Assembly: GCA_019113645.1 (NCBI GenBank)
Contig: DXGZ01000065.1
Span: forward strand, 1-54,802
DNA length: 54,802 nt
Source of the DNA: Candidatus Mediterraneibacter vanvlietii
GTDB lineage: Bacteria; Bacillota; Clostridia; Lachnospirales; Lachnospiraceae
Direction of reading: 5' to 3'
Shown: positions 1 through 7,529 of the stretch, piece by piece
Position numbering within the stretch: position 1 is the first letter of the stretch
Layout of the letters: every line of letters begins with the position of its first letter
Program-made: the position numbers and the translations under genes
Notes under the pieces: generated by a model
Database searches by the model: none
The model's input: only the letters and a program-made list of their open reading frames with translations
What the model was told of the DNA's origin: nothing

Positions 1-79
1 TCAGTTTTAACCCATATTGTCAAGTGTGAAATTTCATAACCCTTAGTCAATACCTTTCCGACCGCGTCCGTGCTTTTTT

Positions 80-432
80 GAAATCTGCATTTGCTCTGAC
101 TCTTCCGATTTGAAGAACGCAGAGAACTGCGGAATATAAGTCAGGATCGCTTTTCAAAGGGGAGGGGCGTTGGATTTAGCGACTTCGGAATGGAGTTAAA
201 AAACTTGGGATCTGGCGTAATGACGTTAACAGGGCAGATGGGATTGTCTGAGTGAAACGAGTTGCCCATCTGCCCTGTTGTTTTTAGTCATTTGTCAGAT
301 TCCTTAGTTTTTCTTACTCCATGGAGCGGAGCAAAAGACAATGCCCCTCCCCTTTGAATACGGCTTTACAAACTTTATTCCGCGGTTCTCGAACGATTCT
401 CCTGCTCAGAAGAATCAGACAAACTCAGATTC
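80..432. repeat. ~350-nt imperfect inverted repeat (giant hairpin)
   Basis: The left arm (about 80-242) is the imperfect reverse complement of the right arm (about 265-432). The best paired blocks are 228-242 with 265-279 (15/15), 153-168 with 343-358 (16/16), 122-135 with 377-390 (13/14) and 80-106 with about 408-432. Weaker pairing joins them, for example 210-224 with 287-300 and around 190-200 with 315-324. The loop is 243-264. Several differences between arms would be G-U pairs in a plus-strand transcript. The right arm stops at the apbE stop codon. It has no T-run and is far too long for an intrinsic terminator. It could be a structured RNA or a MITE-like palindrome. No other gene is seen in 1-431. 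Confidence 0.8.
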
Positions 433-1442
433 TACTTCTCCAGTTCAATGTCATCGCTGCTGACATGCATCTCTCCATCTGACGTCACGAATACTGCCTC
501 TATTCCCTCCAGGCTGTTGATCAGTTTCATGCCTTTTTCCAGCCCGAGCACAAAGCAGCTGGTGCTTAAGGCGTCTCCGTCAACGGAGAGATCAGAGATG
601 ATTGTCACCTGGTCAAGGCCGTTTTCTACCGGATATCCGGTATCCGGATCGAGTATGTGGTGATAGATTGTTCCGTCTTTTTCAAAATATCTTTCATAAT
701 TTCCGGATGTAACAACTGACTGATCACTGACTGACAGACTGGCAATTACTGTCCCGCTCTCTGCGAACGGCTCCTGAAGCCCGATCCTGAAATCAGTTCC
801 GTCATAACGTCCTCCCAGGGCTACCATGTTTCCGCCCAGATTAATCAGTGCATGTTCAATTCCTTGGCTTTTCAGATATTCCTTGATTCTGTCCGCAATA
901 TAGCCCTTTGCAATTCCCCCGAGATCGATCCTGGCTTCCGGATCTGTCAGAATTACCACATTGCCTTCCACCTGAACGTTATGATAATCAATATGGGAAA
1001 CAGCTTCTGCAAGGACATCCGGATCCGGAAGCGTCTTCTCCTGATTGTCTGTGAAGTCCCACAGGCTGCTTGCGGCAGCGATCGTAATATCGAACTTTCC
1101 GTCAGAGAGGTCTCCGTAACGGATGCCTTCCCGGATGAGATCTGCAGTCTCTTCCGAGACTTCAACCGGGCTTCCGGCAGCCTGATTGATCTTTGATATT
1201 TCGCTTGTTTCTATGGTAGGGCTCAGTAGCTGTTCATAAGATGCGCACATCTCTTCGCAGTGATCTATGATTTCGCTGGTTCCGCCCCAGACCTCTATCT
1301 GGACAACCGTGTCGAAATACATGCCGGTCATCTGCAGGGATTCTGTTTCCCTGGGAGAGGTACAGCCGCCGAGTACGCTCCCCATGGCAAGGGTGCCGGT
1401 GAGCAGCAGCGCCATTGAAGCTTTTTTCATTTTATTATGCAA
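432..1442 (-). CDS. apbE: ApbE family FAD:protein FMN transferase, lipoprotein
   Basis: This is a flavin transferase that attaches FMN covalently to threonines of extracytoplasmic flavoproteins. An N-terminal signal peptide ends in a lipobox (LGGC), so it should be anchored on the outer face of the membrane. Family motifs seen are GGIAKGYIADR, LGGNMVALGG and the C-terminal HHILDPDTGYPV, where H, D and T are typical ligand and active-site residues. Start choice: an AAGGAAG site lies 7 nt before a TTG at 1442, whereas the ATG at 1430 (MKKASMALLL) is about 19 nt away; either gives an intact signal peptide. A longer frame reaches 1610 but crosses the insertion junction and adds a non-signal extension. 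It is divergent to the NusG-II/Gx genes at 7621-8580, families often found with ApbE. Confidence 0.93.
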   Translation of the reverse strand: MHNKMKKASMALLLTGTLAMGSVLGGCTSPRETESLQMTGMYFDTVVQIEVWGGTSEIIDHCEEMCASYEQLLSPTIETSEISKINQAAGSPVEVSEETADLIREGIRYGDLSDGKFDITIAAASSLWDFTDNQEKTLPDPDVLAEAVSHIDYHNVQVEGNVVILTDPEARIDLGGIAKGYIADRIKEYLKSQGIEHALINLGGNMVALGGRYDGTDFRIGLQEPFAESGTVIASLSVSDQSVVTSGNYERYFEKDGTIYHHILDPDTGYPVENGLDQVTIISDLSVDGDALSTSCFVLGLEKGMKLINSLEGIEAVFVTSDGEMHVSSDDIELEK

Positions 1443-1529
1443 TCTTTTTCTTCCTTTCCTGTAAGCAGTTTGTTGTTCATTTTTCTCCACGCGATATTTT
1501 AAGTTATGATGAAAAAAGAAACTATACAA

Positions 1530-1558
1530 ATTATAAAGAGTTTGCGGCTGAGATACAA
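1530..1558 (-). promoter_or_regulatory. apbE promoter
   Basis: On the minus strand, -35 TTGTAT (1553-1558) and -10 TATAAT (1530-1535) are separated by 17 bp. The promoter lies between the apbE start and the 10-bp direct repeat at 1587, so it would have survived the insertion to its right. Confidence 0.6.
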
Positions 1559-1586
1559 CTGGAAATAACCAAATACTGAACTGCCG

Positions 1587-1596
1587 GACAGAATCG
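1587..1596. repeat. Left copy of 10-bp flanking direct repeat (target site duplication)
   Basis: GACAGAATCG directly abuts the left terminal inverted repeat and is repeated exactly at 7549-7558, directly abutting the right terminal inverted repeat in the same orientation. Flanking direct repeats outside inverted ends are the usual mark of transposition. Confidence 0.85.
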
Positions 1597-1615
1597 CAGG
1601 GCTGTTTCATGAATA
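1597..1615 (+). repeat. Left terminal inverted repeat of the 6-kb element
   Basis: CAGGGCTGTTTCATGAATA matches the reverse complement of 7530-7548 at 18 of 19 positions (C/T at position 6). Similarity stops at once on the inner side, so this is a short terminal repeat rather than part of a longer duplicated sequence. Confidence 0.87.
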
Positions 1616-1772
1616 AAAATTAACTATGGAGAATTTCTGGAAAAAGCTGGAAAATATAGAGCTATAAATTTGCTGTATATTTCTGGCTTTTTTTGTCTGA
1701 TAGGAGAAAACTCATGGAAAACAGAAGAATCAGGATGTCGAGTTTCTTGTCGAGCACAGGCGCAGCAAGAGA

Positions 1773-1817
1773 AGAACCAGCACTGCGCTGTTCATATAAC
1801 AGCACAGTGCCGGTTCT
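1773..1817 (-). terminator. Terminator of the sigma/anti-sigma operon
   Basis: Arms 1773-1792 and 1798-1817 are complementary at 18 of 20 positions around a 5-nt loop. On the minus strand the stem is followed by a T-rich stretch. It lies just downstream of the anti-sigma gene, inside the element. The rest of 1616-1844 shows nothing further. Confidence 0.7.
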
Positions 1818-1844
1818 GTTATTGTCCTGTAAGACTGCGGCTGC

Positions 1845-2675
1845 TCAGTCATCGTCATCCTCGCCGCTGTCATCTCCGTCGTCCCAGTCATCATCCCCGT
1901 AACTGCTGTCTCCGTCGTCTGTATCATCGCCGGCATCCTCATACAGATCATCGGTAGCGTCGTCATCATAGCCGGAATCACCCGCTGCGGGCTGCACTGG
2001 TTCTGGTTCTGCGGCCGGTTCGGGCGCGGGTTCAGGATCCGGGATAGGGATCGTGATGCTCTGCGGCTCCTCCAGGACATCCGCGTCTATCGTCCCAACA
2101 CTGACATTGATCGTGAGGTCGTACTGCTTCAGGTGCTCATTCAGCTCGTCGACCAGATCTTTTTCAAGGGTATCTGCCCACTCTGTGTTTTTAGAATTGA
2201 CGAGAAGGGCGACCTGACCGCCGTCATCGAGGAAGCCAAGATCGATCGCCCGGTCGGTGAGCTCGTCGGTGACAGTGTACTTGTCTTTCCCTTCATATTC
2301 ATAGCCGTCGATCAGAGTTTTCCCGTCCTCATTTATGCCGTCAAGATCAAGGACCCTGCCGGAACGGCTCAGAGTCATCTCGACGTCAGGATTGATCTGC
2401 ATCTGTATTGTGCCGTAGGGAAGGAAGAAATATTGATATTCATACACCCCGAATACGGCGACGCAGATGCAGGCCGCCAGGCTGGCTGCAAGACGGATGA
2501 CACGGTTCACCCGTTTCTTTTTGTCTTCCGGATATTTTAAGGGGAAAGCTCTTTCAACAATGTCTCCAATCTGATACCCCACATTGGCAGCCTTGATGAA
2601 ACGGCCTTCATTGTCCAGAAGGACGGCGTAGGCGGTATGCACTTCCATTACTAAATACGTCGTGTTTTCTTTCAT
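1845..2675 (-). CDS. RsgI-type membrane anti-sigma factor with acidic tail
   Basis: The predicted role is to hold the neighbouring SigI-type sigma factor at the membrane until an outside signal is sensed. The layout matches RsgI: a cytoplasmic N-terminal domain (about 1-50, with a YLVMEVHTAYAVLL start), one membrane helix (about 57-79), then an extracellular domain (about 88-195) containing INPDVEMTLSRSGRVLDLDG and NEDGKTL. A Pro/Glu linker (about 207-232) follows, then a very acidic tail (233-276) rich in Asp, Gly, Ser and Tyr. In cellulolytic clostridia the RsgI C-terminus carries carbohydrate-binding modules; here a low-complexity acidic tail takes that place. GGAG lies 7 nt before the ATG. 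The gene follows the sigma gene after 32 bp. The ligand is unknown. Confidence 0.85.
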   Translation of the reverse strand: MKENTTYLVMEVHTAYAVLLDNEGRFIKAANVGYQIGDIVERAFPLKYPEDKKKRVNRVIRLAASLAACICVAVFGVYEYQYFFLPYGTIQMQINPDVEMTLSRSGRVLDLDGINEDGKTLIDGYEYEGKDKYTVTDELTDRAIDLGFLDDGGQVALLVNSKNTEWADTLEKDLVDELNEHLKQYDLTINVSVGTIDADVLEEPQSITIPIPDPEPAPEPAAEPEPVQPAAGDSGYDDDATDDLYEDAGDDTDDGDSSYGDDDWDDGDDSGEDDDD

Positions 2676-2707
2676 ATTCGGCTCCGTTTCTATGTAATCA
2701 GCAGTGT

Positions 2708-3430
2708 TTATAAGGTCTCGGACAGATGATAAAGGTGACCGCGTATGATCTCGTACCCGTTGGTAAACGCAAGAAGGACTGCGATCAGATACTTCCGATG
2801 GCGTTCCAGTGTTTTCTTGTCAACACCGGAAAGGTTTGAAAGCGCCGTGATGGGCAGTTTTTTTGTCTGGACAAGTTCATCCAGGTATTCGGGATGTCTC
2901 CGGGCTGAGGTCAGCACCTTCTGGCACGCTCTGAGTGTGCGTTCCTGCCGGGGGCAGTTATCCGCCACGTCGGAAAAAGAGATACCGAATCCTTCCAGAC
3001 ACTGTTCAAATTCTGTGATCTCTTCTTTTGCTGCGCTCCTGTGGTGCGAGGTCTCTATTTCATTTGTCGGATCCTCCAGGTGATCGATCTTGAGCGCGTC
3101 TTCTTCTCCGTCCTGTATCGGCTCGTGAAGAGAGACTACCTTTGCATGTTTTTTTTCCCTGCGGTAATGATCGATCAGCCGGCTCCGGATCCCGCGCGAA
3201 GCATAGGCGAGAAATGCGCCCCGGTGCTTTTCGTATCCGAGAATAGCCTCGTAGAATGCAAGAAGCACTATGCTGAACTCTTCATCCTGGCCTTCTACAG
3301 GCGCCCTGTGAAGAAATTTTGCTGCTTCAGCACGAATAAAACCCATATATTGACGGATCAGAGCATCTGCAGCTTCGGAATCCGTCTTGGCCGCATATAC
3401 CTGTTCTGTCAATTCATGCCCACCGCTCAT
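2708..3430 (-). CDS. sigI: SigI-type RNA polymerase sigma factor
   Basis: This alternative sigma-70-family factor is of the SigI group. The region-2-like part holds DEEFSIVLLAFYEAI, then AYASRGIRSRLIDHYRREKK. The C-terminal part ends with LSNLSGVDKKTLERHRKYL followed by a hydrophobic stretch, the characteristic SigI C-domain. Length (about 240 residues) is normal for SigI. Two ATGs are possible: AGGAGG is only 3 nt before the one at 3436 but 9 nt before the one at 3430, so 3430 is chosen. It is paired with the RsgI-type gene downstream and is driven by a promoter (3456-3483) that looks like its own recognition site, implying autoregulation. Confidence 0.9.
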   Translation of the reverse strand: MSGGHELTEQVYAAKTDSEAADALIRQYMGFIRAEAAKFLHRAPVEGQDEEFSIVLLAFYEAILGYEKHRGAFLAYASRGIRSRLIDHYRREKKHAKVVSLHEPIQDGEEDALKIDHLEDPTNEIETSHHRSAAKEEITEFEQCLEGFGISFSDVADNCPRQERTLRACQKVLTSARRHPEYLDELVQTKKLPITALSNLSGVDKKTLERHRKYLIAVLLAFTNGYEIIRGHLYHLSETL

Positions 3431-3455
3431 AAACATTATCCTCCTGATAGTAGAA

Positions 3456-3483
3456 TACGTAAGAAATATCGTATTATCGGGGT
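3456..3483 (-). promoter_or_regulatory. Putative SigI-type promoter of sigI-rsgI
   Basis: On the minus strand ACCCCG (3478-3483) is followed after 18 bp by CGTA (3456-3459), with an A/T tract just upstream. The same boxes with the same spacing occur at 3656-3683 facing the other way. About 26 of 36 positions agree between the two sites, concentrated in the two boxes and in a TTCTT-CGTAT-CTAC stretch. SigI promoters are known for a C-rich or A-tract -35 and a CGWA -10, so autoregulation is inferred. No sigma-A promoter is apparent here. Confidence 0.6.
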
Positions 3484-3655
3484 CGTGAGTAAAAATTTTT
3501 ATCAGTATATTGGGGGAATGTTAAAACAAGATTTGATATATGTAAAATTGGCGTAAAATTAATCGGATGCGGGAAGAATGAGCAGAATCCTTTCCTTATA
3601 TATTGAAATAAGGGGCAAGGCCTCAGGAAAAATAAAAATAAAAAAATCTGCGGCG

Positions 3656-3683
3656 ACCCCGTTTTCAGGAAACTTCTTCCGTA
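3656..3683 (+). promoter_or_regulatory. Putative SigI-type promoter of the lipoprotein-CotH operon
   Basis: ACCCCG (3656-3661), an 18-bp spacer and CGTA (3680-3683), preceded by an A-rich tract at about 3628-3646. It mirrors the site at 3456-3483 and would start transcription about 45 nt before the lipoprotein ATG at 3737. Between the two promoters (about 3484-3655) nothing else is recognised. Confidence 0.6.
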
Positions 3684-3736
3684 TCCTACAACATAAACAA
3701 AACAAACACAGATAAAAACAAAGGAGTGAATGAATT

Positions 3737-4687
3737 ATGACGAAAAAAACTTTGATCACCACATTAGCAGCAACATTAACACTTTCTCTTTTCACAGGAG
3801 TGATGACGGGATGCGGAAGCCGGAGCGCACAGGGAAATGTGAACCTGCCCCAGGAAGCAGTACAGGAGCAGGCGGAAGGCGGAGTGATCTCTGTCAAGGT
3901 AAATCCAGAGATCGCGGTATCCTACGATGAGCAGGGGCTGGTAACAAAAATCGAGGGCCGCAACGACGACGGCAAAACGATCGCGGTTGATTATACAGAC
4001 TATGAAGGAAAAGACTGCCGCCAGGTAATCTGCGATCTGGTCGCAAATATCGATGGCGCGGGATATCTCGTGGAGGAAACTGAGGGAGAGGGCAGGCAGA
4101 TCACACTTGAGATCGAGGCCGGATCCATCCTTCCGAGTGAAAACTTCCTCAGCAATATCGTGGCAGGGATCCAGGAATACACAGGAAGCAAAAATCTGAA
4201 TGCATCGGTAGCGGTAGACGGCGAGAGCAACTATGGATGGACGAATTACGGAGATACAGATTACGGCCCGGACAACGACGGCGTGACGGACTACAATGAC
4301 ACAGACTACGGCCCGAACAATGACGGCGTGACAGACTACAATGACACAGATTATGGTCCGAACAACGATGGCGTGACGGATTATGACGACACAGACTACG
4401 GTCCGAACAACGATGGTGTGACGGATTATGACGACACAGACTACGGTCCGAACAACGATGGCGTGACAGATTACGACGATACAGACTACGGCCCGAATAA
4501 TGACGGTGTGACGGATTACAACGATACAGACTACGGCCCGAACAATGACGGTGTGACAGATTACAGTGCGCCGGCATCGCCTGCGGCTCCGTCTTACAGC
4601 GGCGACTCCGGTTATGATGACGGCGACTCAGGATACGATAATGGAGATTCAGGATATGACAACGGCGATTCCGGTTATGATGATTGA
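3737..4687 (+). CDS. Lipoprotein with RsgI-like domain and acidic tandem repeats
   Basis: The function is unknown. A signal peptide ends at Cys26 (GVMTGC), suggesting a lipoprotein. Residues about 50-160 resemble the extracellular domain of the anti-sigma factor at 1845-2675: VNPEIAVSYDEQGLVTKIEG and NDDGKTI align with its INPDVEMTLSRSGRVLDLDG and NEDGKTL. Residues 173-277 are seven copies of a 15-residue unit (DTDYGPNNDGVTDYN), whose Asp/Asn/Gly spacing recalls calcium-binding repeats. A Pro/Ala/Ser stretch follows, then four GDSGYD units. AAGGAG lies about 10 nt before the ATG. It is first in the plus-strand run and overlaps the next gene by 11 bp. It may compete with or assist RsgI in sensing, or be a surface substrate of the CotH-like kinase; both are inference. 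Confidence 0.8.
   Translation: MTKKTLITTLAATLTLSLFTGVMTGCGSRSAQGNVNLPQEAVQEQAEGGVISVKVNPEIAVSYDEQGLVTKIEGRNDDGKTIAVDYTDYEGKDCRQVICDLVANIDGAGYLVEETEGEGRQITLEIEAGSILPSENFLSNIVAGIQEYTGSKNLNASVAVDGESNYGWTNYGDTDYGPDNDGVTDYNDTDYGPNNDGVTDYNDTDYGPNNDGVTDYDDTDYGPNNDGVTDYDDTDYGPNNDGVTDYDDTDYGPNNDGVTDYNDTDYGPNNDGVTDYSAPASPAAPSYSGDSGYDDGDSGYDNGDSGYDNGDSGYDD
4253..4567 (+). repeat. Seven in-frame 45-bp tandem repeats
   Basis: Seven 45-bp units encode a 15-residue motif of the type DTDYGPNNDGVTDY plus N, D or S. Protein identity is nearly complete while codons vary at third positions (for example gac/gat and ggc/ggt), so the repeat is kept by selection on protein as well as by duplication. Confidence 0.92.
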
Positions 4688-5369
4688 GAAAACTCCGATA
4701 TCTTTCCGACATGAGCTGAAACATCTGATCACCCGCGGGGAAGACCGGATCCTTTCAGAACGGCTCGGCAGGCTGTTTGCACATGACAGCCATGCGGGCC
4801 CGGAAGGAGTGTACCAGGTGAACAGCCTCTATTTTGACACCCCGGACGACAAAGCGCTGACACAGAAGACTGCCGGGGTGAGCGGGAGGGAGAAGTTCAG
4901 GCTGAGGTATTATGGCAGCGATACTGCATTCCTCCGGCTGGAGAAAAAGATCAAGCAGGGCGGGCTGTGTGCAAAGCGCAGTGCCCGCCTTACTGCAGAG
5001 CAGGCAGAGCTTCTCCTGGAGGGCAGAATTGATTTCCTGCTCGGGAGCGGAGATCCTCTGCTGATCGAGCTGTACAGCAAGATGAAGGGGGAGCTGCTAC
5101 GGCCGCGGACAATCGTAACGTACGAGAGAGAAGCGTTCATCTACTCTCCCGGGAATGTGCGGGTGACACTGGACAGGAATCTCCGCACCGGACTCCGCAG
5201 TACGGAGTTCCTTGATCTGGAGAACCGGACTGTGACTGCCGCGCAGGATACGATCCTCGAAGTGAAGTATGACGCTTTTCTTCCGGACATCGTAAGGATG
5301 GCGGTGCAGACTCCGGATCGCAGGACGGGAGCCTATTCCAAATATGCATCGTGCAGGAGATATGAATAG
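4677..5369 (+). CDS. VTC domain (polyphosphate polymerase-like) protein
   Basis: VTC-domain proteins belong to the CYTH/triphosphate-tunnel fold; the yeast relative makes polyphosphate from ATP. Tunnel-type basic and acidic residues are visible in FRHELKHLI, NSLYFDT, KFRLRYYG, LRLEKKIK, CAKRSARL, TIVTYEREAF, RVTLDRNLRT and ILEVKYD. Length (about 230 residues) fits a lone VTC domain. The start is the paired ATG at 4677/4680; the longer frame upstream only reads the repeat region of the previous gene in another frame. The gene overlaps the lipoprotein end by 11 bp, suggesting translational coupling. VTC, DUF4956 and CotH genes commonly sit together in bacteria; their joint role is not settled, and polyphosphate activity here is unproven. 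Confidence 0.88.
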   Translation: MMIEKTPISFRHELKHLITRGEDRILSERLGRLFAHDSHAGPEGVYQVNSLYFDTPDDKALTQKTAGVSGREKFRLRYYGSDTAFLRLEKKIKQGGLCAKRSARLTAEQAELLLEGRIDFLLGSGDPLLIELYSKMKGELLRPRTIVTYEREAFIYSPGNVRVTLDRNLRTGLRSTEFLDLENRTVTAAQDTILEVKYDAFLPDIVRMAVQTPDRRTGAYSKYASCRRYE

Positions 5370-5443
5370 CGCAGGCCGTGAAAGCGCCCGTCAGGACGCA
5401 TCGGCTGCGGAAAATACATGATAACAGAAAAGGTGGAAATTTT

Positions 5444-6115
5444 ATGACGTTTCAGGATATATTTAAATCCAGTTTCCTTGAAAATGTAAATGCGATCTCA
5501 GTCCTGGATATGGCGCTGGCGCTCATTCTGGCTTTTGCGCTGGGATTGTTCATTTTTTTCATATATAAAAAGAGCTACTGCGGGCTTATGTACTCGGCGG
5601 CGTTCGGCGCGACGCTGGTGGCGCTCACATTGATCACGACGCTTTTGATCCTGGCGGTGACCAGCAATATCGTTCTTTCCCTCGGTATGGTCGGCGCCCT
5701 GTCTATCGTGAGATTCAGGACTGCCATCAAGGAGCCGATGGACATTGCATTTCTGTTCTGGAGCATTGCTGCAGGAATCGTGCTTGCAGCTGGTTTTATC
5801 CCGCTGGCCGTGTTCGGAAGCTTCTTCATCGGACTGGTGCTCCTGATCTTCTCGGGGAGTAAGAATGTGGAGCGCCCGTACATCCTGGTGGTCCACTGTG
5901 GGACAGAGGAGCAGGAAAAAGAGGTGCGCGAATATGTAAAAGCGCAGGTGAAAGCGCTCTCGCTGAAGAGCAAGAGTGTATCGCCGGGCTGCATTGAGCT
6001 GAATTATGAAGTGCGTTTCCCGGAGGGAGAGTCAGGATTCGTAAATGCGATTTCCGAGATGGACGGCGTGACGCACACAGTACTTGTTTCATATAACGGA
6101 GATTACATGGGGTAG
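5444..6115 (+). CDS. DUF4956 membrane protein
   Basis: This is a membrane protein of unknown function. Three to four hydrophobic helices fill the first ~140 residues (ALALILAFALGLFIFFIY, then ATLVALTLITTLLILAV, then the AAGIVLAAGFIPL/FGSFFIGLVLLIF region). The conserved core LGMVGALSIVRFRTAIKEP lies between them, with a soluble C-terminal domain after. AGGTGG lies 7 nt before the ATG at 5444; the frame extends upstream to 5378 but without a good site. It sits between the VTC and CotH genes, the usual company of DUF4956, and ends 6 bp before the CotH gene. Confidence 0.88.
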   Translation: MTFQDIFKSSFLENVNAISVLDMALALILAFALGLFIFFIYKKSYCGLMYSAAFGATLVALTLITTLLILAVTSNIVLSLGMVGALSIVRFRTAIKEPMDIAFLFWSIAAGIVLAAGFIPLAVFGSFFIGLVLLIFSGSKNVERPYILVVHCGTEEQEKEVREYVKAQVKALSLKSKSVSPGCIELNYEVRFPEGESGFVNAISEMDGVTHTVLVSYNGDYMG

Positions 6116-6121
6116 CAGAAG

Positions 6122-7519
6122 ATGCTGAAGCACAGACACATTGATAAAATCTGTATCGCGGTGATCCTGCTTGCATGCGTTCTGACAGCCGGGTTCATGA
6201 ACGGCGAGAAGCTCGGGATCCGGTCGGCCTCCGCGGATCCTGAGTATGCCTTGCGGATTTTTGACGACAGCCGGGTACACATGGTGGATATCAGGATCGA
6301 GGACTGGGAAGGATTTCTTGAGAATGCTTCGGAAGAAGAATATGCTGAATGTGACGTGGAGATCGATGGGGAGGTGTTTTCCTCTGTCGGGCTGCGGGCA
6401 AAAGGAAACAATTCTCTGAGGCTCGTGGAAGAGTTTGGGCTGAACAGGTACAGCCTGAAACTGGAATTTGACCACTTTCAGGACGGCAGTATATATTATG
6501 GGCTGGATAAGCTGTCTCTCGACTCCTCCTATCAGGACAACAGCTATCTCAAGAATTATCTCGCCTATGACATGATGGAATATATGGGAGTCCCGGCACC
6601 GCTTACCAGTTATGTGTGGGTCACTGTGAACGGAGAGGACTGGGGGCTCTTCCTGGCGGTGGAGGAACCTGAGGAGGCGTTCGCACGCAGGAATTACGGC
6701 TCGGATCACGGTCCGCTGTACAAGCCGGACTACCGCTCGCTGGAGGCGGAGAACAGCGATGTAGCTTTGAAATATACTTCGAACGATCCGTCAGACTATG
6801 ATAATATTTTCAGAAATGCGAAGTTTGATATCGACAGCGAGGACCAGGAACGGCTGATCCGGGCGCTGAAGATCCTCTCCGAGGGAGAAAACCTGGAGGA
6901 GGCGGTGAATGTGGATGAGGTGCTCAGGTATTTTACAGTACAGGTATTTACAGTCAATCTGGACAGTTATCTGGGAAGGACCGGACACAATTACTTCCTC
7001 TATGAAAAAGATGGGATCCTCAGCATCCTTCCGTGGGACTATAATCTGGCCTTTGCGACATATTCTCTCGGAATGCCGGATCCAGTAAACGATGCAGAGC
7101 TGTATGTAAACTATCCGATCAATACTCCGGCGCCGGGGGAGATCATGAGGAACCGTCCGCTCTATCACAATCTCATGAAGAACGATGAATATTTTGCAAA
7201 GTACCATGAATATTTCGATCAGTTTATCGCGGGATATTTTGAGAGTGGATTGTTTGAGAAGAAGGCTGCGGAGACGACGAAGATGATCGCGCCGTATGTG
7301 AAGAAGGATCCCACTGCATTCTGCTCCTACGAGGATTATCTCACCGCTGTACGGACGATCACGGACTTCTGCCTCCTGCGCGCTGAGAGTGTCAGGGGAC
7401 AACTCTCGGGAGAGATCCCCTCTACGATCCGCGGGCAGCAGGAAGACACAGAGAGCCGGGTGGACGCGTCTGAGGTCTGGCTGCCGGATATGGGCGAGGT
7501 CTCGGACCTTCGGGATTAA
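6122..7519 (+). CDS. CotH-like secreted protein kinase
   Basis: This is a CotH-family atypical kinase; Bacillus CotH phosphorylates serine-rich spore-coat proteins. An N-terminal membrane segment (about residues 10-25) suggests export or anchoring. Family motifs include VGLRAKGNNSL, the DKLSLDSSYQDNSYLKNYLA region, GVPAPLTSYVWVTVNGEDWG, LFLAVEE and ILPWDYNLAF, in which the Asp of PWDYN is likely a metal ligand. Length (465 residues) is normal. It ends the cargo of the element, 10 bp before the right terminal repeat. Since it is exported with a lipoprotein and an anti-sigma factor that both carry Asp/Ser/Tyr-rich tails, those are plausible substrates, but this is inference. A role in spore coats cannot be assumed. 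Confidence 0.9.
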   Translation: MLKHRHIDKICIAVILLACVLTAGFMNGEKLGIRSASADPEYALRIFDDSRVHMVDIRIEDWEGFLENASEEEYAECDVEIDGEVFSSVGLRAKGNNSLRLVEEFGLNRYSLKLEFDHFQDGSIYYGLDKLSLDSSYQDNSYLKNYLAYDMMEYMGVPAPLTSYVWVTVNGEDWGLFLAVEEPEEAFARRNYGSDHGPLYKPDYRSLEAENSDVALKYTSNDPSDYDNIFRNAKFDIDSEDQERLIRALKILSEGENLEEAVNVDEVLRYFTVQVFTVNLDSYLGRTGHNYFLYEKDGILSILPWDYNLAFATYSLGMPDPVNDAELYVNYPINTPAPGEIMRNRPLYHNLMKNDEYFAKYHEYFDQFIAGYFESGLFEKKAAETTKMIAPYVKKDPTAFCSYEDYLTAVRTITDFCLLRAESVRGQLSGEIPSTIRGQQEDTESRVDASEVWLPDMGEVSDLRD

Positions 7520-7529
7520 GTCGTAGGTG

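Noticed and set aside
1443-1610. Longer apbE start at 1610
   Set aside because: Its ATG lies inside the left terminal inverted repeat and the added ~56 residues cross the insertion junction in front of a clear signal peptide; the ribosome site fits the start at 1442.
3559-3897. 112-codon minus-strand frame between sigI and the lipoprotein gene
   Set aside because: It runs antisense into the lipoprotein gene and across the plus-strand promoter; composition is not protein-like and no good ribosome site is seen.
4253-4567. Possible CRISPR array
   Set aside because: The units are contiguous 45-bp coding repeats without unique spacers.
4149-4724. 191-codon minus-strand frame over the tandem repeats
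   Set aside because: Its repetitive His/Arg/Cys/Ser content is the mirror of the 45-bp repeats; it is a by-product of the plus-strand coding repeats.
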